The notes under the pieces: model-generated
What the model was told of the DNA's origin: nothing
Databases searched by the model: none
The model's input: the letters and a program-made list of their open reading frames with translations, nothing else
Source of the DNA: CAYQJS01 sp964417895
Lineage (GTDB): Bacteria > Chloroflexota > UBA6077 > SHYK01
Direction of reading: 5' to 3'
Length of the DNA stretch: 64,000 bases
NCBI GenBank assembly: GCA_964417895.1
Contig: CAYQJS010000014.1
Location: 43,877 to 107,876 of the forward strand
Part shown: positions 60,749-64,000 of the stretch, one piece after another
Position numbering within the stretch: position 1 is the first letter of the stretch
Layout: every line of letters begins with the position of its first letter
Program-made: the position numbers and the translations under genes

Positions 60749-61627
60749 ATGACTCCCCAGCACAATAGCCCCACTCTCACAGCGTCGGCCTTCGCCAAGA
60801 TCAATTTGACGCTGGAGGTGCTCAGCCGACGCGACGACGGCCTCCACGAGGTCGCGACAGTGCTGCAGACTATCGATCTGGCCGATGGGCTCCGGTTCCG
60901 ACACGCGGAGGCCATGAGTCTGCGCTGCCGAGGGATGCCCGCGACTCCGGACAACCTCATCCTCCAAGCGGCGAACCTGTTGCGCGACGCTATCGGCGTA
61001 TCGGACGGAGCCTCGATTCACTGCGCGAAGCGCATCCCCGCTGCCGCCGGCCTTGGTGGGGGAAGTGCAGACGCGGCGGCCACCCTGAAGGGCCTGAATC
61101 AATTGTGGGGTGTGGGCATGGACGAGGAGCAGCTGAAGGAGCTGGCGTCCCTGCTCGGTGCCGACGTGCCGTATGCGCTCCGCGGAGGCACGGCCCTCGC
61201 CACTGGCAACGGCCGAACACTGGAATGGCTGCCCAGCGCGCCGCGACACTGGGTGGTCCTTGTGCCGCTCCGCGCGGACGATCCAGCCAAGACCGCCGCT
61301 ATGTACCGCTGCCTCGTTCCGTCGGACATGACAGACGGGACGTTGGCCAGGCGGCAGGCAGCGGCCATCACCGCCGGAGCCGTCGACTACGAATGCGTTC
61401 GCTCCGCCTTTCTGCGGGCAGCCGAGGACCGCTGGCCAGAGGTCAGCCGAGCGCTCGACGCGCTGCTAGTCGCCGCGGCGTGCGCGGCGAGCCTGTCGGG
61501 CGCCGGCCCATCGGTCTTCGGACTCTATCGGAGGCGCGCCGCGGCTCTGGAAGGCATAAGGGCTGTAAGGGGCGAGGGCCTCCCCGCGCGCCTCTGCCGC
61601 TTCGTTGGGCCAGCGGATGCGTGGTAG
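60749..61627 (+). CDS. ispE: 4-diphosphocytidyl-2-C-methyl-D-erythritol kinase
   Basis: 292 residues. GHMP kinase of the MEP isoprenoid pathway: ASAFAKINLTLEVLSRRDDG at the N-terminus, ATP loop IPAAAGLGGGSADAAATLKG, and C-terminal AASLSGAGPSVFGL. It phosphorylates CDP-ME. The usual RPDGYHE reads RRDDGLHE here. rsmA-ispE adjacency is common in bacteria; here they are separated by repeats. Confidence 0.92.
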   Translation: MTPQHNSPTLTASAFAKINLTLEVLSRRDDGLHEVATVLQTIDLADGLRFRHAEAMSLRCRGMPATPDNLILQAANLLRDAIGVSDGASIHCAKRIPAAAGLGGGSADAAATLKGLNQLWGVGMDEEQLKELASLLGADVPYALRGGTALATGNGRTLEWLPSAPRHWVVLVPLRADDPAKTAAMYRCLVPSDMTDGTLARRQAAAITAGAVDYECVRSAFLRAAEDRWPEVSRALDALLVAAACAASLSGAGPSVFGLYRRRAAALEGIRAVRGEGLPARLCRFVGPADAW

Positions 61628-61853
61628 GGTGTCGCGTCCAGGCAGTGGAACCGTGACCAACCGCTCGGCGTGGTTCAGGCTCGGGCTGCCTTCGTACGGT
61701 TGGCCGCTCGCGGCCCCACGACGCCATCAACGGGCCCGCCGGGACAGCTGAAGGCGTTAACACCCTTGTCCGGCTGCGCCCCGGGGCGAGCGTTGGGGTG
61801 AGGGCGCTCTCTCTCCCTTGCCGTGCTCTGCGCTCTGGCCGTCCTCCGGGATC
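61628..61853. other. Intergenic region ispE / CMD-family gene
   Basis: 226 bp between converging genes. No hairpin with T-tract or repeat family member was seen. Confidence 0.4.
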
Positions 61854-62186
61854 TCAACCTCTGGCTGCGATAACCTCGTCGGCCCAGATGAGCGCGTCGA
61901 CGACCGGCTCAAGCGCCGCCGTGGCGCCGAGCGCCAGCACGGTGGCATGGCGCACCTCATCGGGCGTCGCGCCCGCGGCCAGCGCGCGACCCGCGTGCGT
62001 CTTGAACCCCTCACCCTGCCGCGCCGTCACATAGCCTGCCAGGAGGATCAGCTCGCGCATCCTGGTATCGAGCGGCCCTGCGTTGTCGATCGCCGCCCGC
62101 AAGCCCTTCTGAAACCCGTCGGCAACGTCGGGAAAGCGCTTGCGCACCTCGTCGACGGAGCCGAGCCTGGCGGTCTGCTGTGCCAT
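61854..62186 (-). CDS. Carboxymuconolactone decarboxylase-family protein
   Basis: 110 residues from the ATG at 62186 with GAGGG upstream. CMD fold: LDTRMRELILLAGYVTARQG, FKTHAGRALAAGATPDEVRH, ALEPVVDALIWADEVI. The AhpD-type CxxC redox pair is absent, so peroxidase-type activity is unlikely; decarboxylase-like or unknown role. Confidence 0.85.
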   Translation of the reverse strand: MAQQTARLGSVDEVRKRFPDVADGFQKGLRAAIDNAGPLDTRMRELILLAGYVTARQGEGFKTHAGRALAAGATPDEVRHATVLALGATAALEPVVDALIWADEVIAARG

Positions 62187-62382
62187 GATGCCCTCCTCTT
62201 CTGACTCTGATGAAATCACTGAGATAAGGCCCTTCGGGGCGGGATTTAGCCCGTGCGAACGCGGCAAGCAGTATAGCCGTGCATCAACCGGCGGCCAACG
62301 CCCGCGACGCTCGGCCCAAGGCGGCCCCCAGTTTTGCGCTAGACTTGCGACGCCGACGCGCGAGTTGGAGGAGAGCATAAGG

Positions 62383-62428
62383 GAGCCCCCTCCCCCCTTG
62401 CGGGGGAGGGCTGGGGAGGGGGGTAAAA
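62383..62428. repeat. CCCCTCCC/GGGGAGGG element before the SMP-30 gene
   Basis: C-run then G-run (CCCCCTCCCCCCTTGCGGGG, GGGAGGGCTGGGGAGGGG) ending 3 bp before the start codon; the G-rich half probably supplies the ribosome site. Same family as 15508-15590 and 15660-15700. Confidence 0.6.
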
Positions 62429-62431
62429 GCC

Positions 62432-63319
62432 ATGCCGATCGATGCGAGCATCCGGTCGTTGGTCGCCTCGGCCGACGTCGAGCTGGTCGCCACAGGATTC
62501 CAGTTCACCGAGGGGCCGGTTTGGCACACTGACGGATACCTCCTCTTTAGCGACATCCCTGCCAATCGCATCGTCAAGTGGACGCCTCCCGACCAGGTGG
62601 AGACGTTCCGCGAGCGCAGCGGCACCGAGGACTGCAAGTTGCGCCTATGCGGGTCCAACGGCCTTACCTTCGACCGCCAGGGACGACTGCTCGTCTGCGA
62701 GCACGGCAACCGCCGACTCACACGCACCGAGCACGATGGGCGTGTCGTGGTCGCGGCCGACTGTTACGAGGGGAAGCGCCTCAACAGTCCCAACGACGTC
62801 GTCACACGCTCCGATGGCTCCATCTACTTTACCGATCCGCCCTTCGGAACCACGGACGACGAGCGTGAGCTTCCCTTCGAGGGCGTCTATCGCGTCGATC
62901 CGTCCGGCACTCTCCATCTGCTGGCGCAGGACCTCGGCCGACCCAACGGCCTCGCCCTGTCGCCCGACGAGCGCACGCTCTACGTCGCCGACACGCTCCG
63001 CCGACAGTACCGAGCGTTCGACGTCCGTGCCGATGGTAGCCTCGGCGATGGCTCTGTACTGATCGACTTGAACGTGCCCGGGGAGTGGTGGCCCGACGGG
63101 ATGAAAGTGGACACCCAGGGGACGATCTACGGGACGGGGCCAGGGGGTATCTGCCTGATCGCGCCAGACGGCCGGCGCCTCGGCACCATCCGCACGCCCA
63201 AGCAGCCGGCCAACTGCGGATTCGGCGGGCCCGAGAATCGGACATTGTTCATCACAGCCCGCACCTCGGTTTACCGAGTGGAGCTAACCGTTACTGGTGT
63301 TCGAGCGCACCCGGGATAG
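62432..63319 (+). CDS. SMP-30/gluconolactonase-family lactonase
   Basis: 295 residues. Six-bladed propeller with metal ligands at the expected places: FTEGPVW (Glu), LNSPNDVV (Asn), ALSPDERTLYVADT (Asp), plus FTDPPFG and WPDGMKVDTQG. It hydrolyses sugar lactones such as gluconolactone; the true substrate is open. Confidence 0.9.
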   Translation: MPIDASIRSLVASADVELVATGFQFTEGPVWHTDGYLLFSDIPANRIVKWTPPDQVETFRERSGTEDCKLRLCGSNGLTFDRQGRLLVCEHGNRRLTRTEHDGRVVVAADCYEGKRLNSPNDVVTRSDGSIYFTDPPFGTTDDERELPFEGVYRVDPSGTLHLLAQDLGRPNGLALSPDERTLYVADTLRRQYRAFDVRADGSLGDGSVLIDLNVPGEWWPDGMKVDTQGTIYGTGPGGICLIAPDGRRLGTIRTPKQPANCGFGGPENRTLFITARTSVYRVELTVTGVRAHPG

Positions 63320-63634
63320 TCAGTCCGGCTGAGGCGATGCCCGAGGAATCTGCAACTCGGAGCTTGCGGATTCGGCGGCCGCCCGTTCCACTCGTCTTAG
63401 CTGACATCAACGAGGGCCAGCAAGCCGGGGCGCAGGCAGCGTCCGGCCAGAATGATCTTCGAAGGAGACTTGCCGCGGGACCTCCTAGACTAGGGGGGCG
63501 ACCGAAAAGGCCAATCTGTCATCCTTCGCGAAGCGAAGGATCTGTCACGAACGTAAACTACCATGCACCAGCGCTACTTCAACCCCAGATCCTTCGGCCC
63601 TGTGGCCTCAGGATGACAGTTTGCGGCCGTGCTT
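63320..63634. other. Intergenic region with REP-like repeat
   Basis: 315 bp. 63508-63618 holds CTGTCATCCTTCGCGAAGCG and GATCCTTCGGCC...CTCAGGATGACAG, an inverted arrangement related to 46860-47047. It separates convergent genes. Nothing else seen. Confidence 0.6.
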
Positions 63635-63946
63635 CTAGCCCCACGCCCGATGGGACGTCTCCACCACCAGCGCCAGCTTTCGGCGCTGATCGTCCTGTGA
63701 GAGCAGGTTACCGGCGGCCGTCGAGGCGAAGCCACACTGGGGGCTGATGGCCAGGTCCTCCATCGGCACGTAGCGGGTCGCATCTTCGATGCGCCGCAAC
63801 AGCTCGTCCTGCGACTCCAGCTCGGGGGCCTTCGTCGTCACGAGCCCCAGCACGACGGTGACTCCTCGCGGCACGAACCGGAGAGGCTCGAAGCCGCCGG
63901 CTCGCTCGGTGTCGTACTCAAGCAGGAAGCGGTCCACGGGCAGTGA
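63635..63946 (-). pseudogene. MetE-like methionine synthase C-terminal part, 5' end interrupted
   Basis: About 100 residues: LPVDRFLLEYDTERAGGFEP, VVLGLVTTKAPELESQDELL, LAISPQCGFASTAAGN match the end of cobalamin-independent methionine synthase-like proteins, which run to 330 or more residues. Upstream of LPVDRF the homology stops and the frame reaches a stop codon within 15 codons, in sequence that looks like an IS terminus. The zinc Cys (PQCGF) remains, but the substrate-binding half is gone. Confidence 0.7.
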
Positions 63947-63948
63947 GG

Positions 63949-64000
63949 TGTATAGTGCCCCCCGAAAACTGGACAGGCGGTGAAGTTAAGATCGCCGGGT
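63949..64000 (+). mobile_element. Possible IS3-family left end (cut by window edge)
   Basis: TGTATAGTGCCCCCCGAAAA then CTGGACAGGCGGTGAAGTTA resembles the TG...CCCC...AAA-TGGACA terminal repeats of IS3-family elements, and its start coincides with loss of MetE homology. No transposase is inside the window. Confidence 0.4.

Overview
The window is high-GC bacterial chromosome. The gene set (fused KorA/KorB 2-oxoacid:ferredoxin oxidoreductase, HemQ-type heme protein, a KdpDE-like pair beside a KimA-like permease, LAL-type LuxR regulators, Uma2 proteins, a large SRP RNA with an Alu-like 5' half, and many CCCTCCCC-type or TTCGACAGGCTCA-type intergenic repeats) best fits an uncultured Chloroflexota. 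That is an inference; no 16S or ribosomal protein gene is present. There are two kinds of territory: compact housekeeping segments (1-8.3 kb and 34.4-63.6 kb) and a 26 kb accessory island (about 8.3-34.4 kb) full of regulators, small detoxification-type enzymes, duplicated fragments and pseudogenes.

1-8.3 kb: a potassium-type locus on the minus strand (DUF4118 histidine kinase, KdpE-like regulator, KimA/APC permease cut by the window edge) with a phased direct-repeat operator in front of the permease. Then, on the plus strand, a CNNM/CorC transporter-like protein, a LysR regulator, a class II aldolase, a Uma2 protein and BirA.

8.3-34.4 kb: the island. It holds three LAL-type ATPase-LuxR regulators (one frameshifted), two paralogous PAS-like LuxR regulators, three DinB genes (one a fragment), two cupins, HbpS-like, DUF4242, DUF6176-like and ABM-like proteins, a patatin, a TAP-type hydrolase, an acyl-CoA dehydrogenase-like flavoprotein, and broken arylsulfotransferase, Ldh2 and alpha/beta-hydrolase genes. 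Nine sites share one module: a 12-bp palindrome (consensus GGGCAAATGCCC) ending one base before a -35-like hexamer (ATGACA or relative), then 17-18 bp, then a -10-like hexamer. This puts the palindrome centre near -42.5, the place where LuxR-type class II activators bind. The module precedes intact genes, both PAS-LuxR genes, and several promoter remnants whose gene body is gone. I read the island as a regulon that spreads and decays by local duplication and deletion of promoter-gene units. This is the strongest candidate for an undescribed system.

34.4-50.5 kb: MoxR-DUF58-DUF4129 with Pcm, a SLOG-like protein, phosphoglycerate mutase, an ErpA/IscA-type Fe-S protein, KorAB, a small-ORF/DUF2335 pair, a GlsB-like membrane protein, a peptide-type substrate-binding lipoprotein, MoeA, a DEAD-box helicase with a leader attenuator, and HemQ.

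50.5-64 kb: a gamma-carbonic-anhydrase-like protein, then a visibly less GC-rich three-gene cassette (ADP-ribosyltransferase-like protein, nucleoside-deoxyribosyltransferase-like/XRE fusion, ImmA/IrrE protease) that looks like a transferred defence or toxin module. Next come a split-box Nudix hydrolase, a primary-type sigma factor with a promoter and leader terminator, a DtxR/MntR regulator, a CoxM-like FAD subunit, tRNA-Ser(GGA), a LysM lipoprotein, SRP RNA, RsmA, IspE, a carboxymuconolactone-decarboxylase-like protein, an SMP-30 lactonase, and a MetE-like gene cut at its 5' end by what looks like an insertion-sequence terminus.
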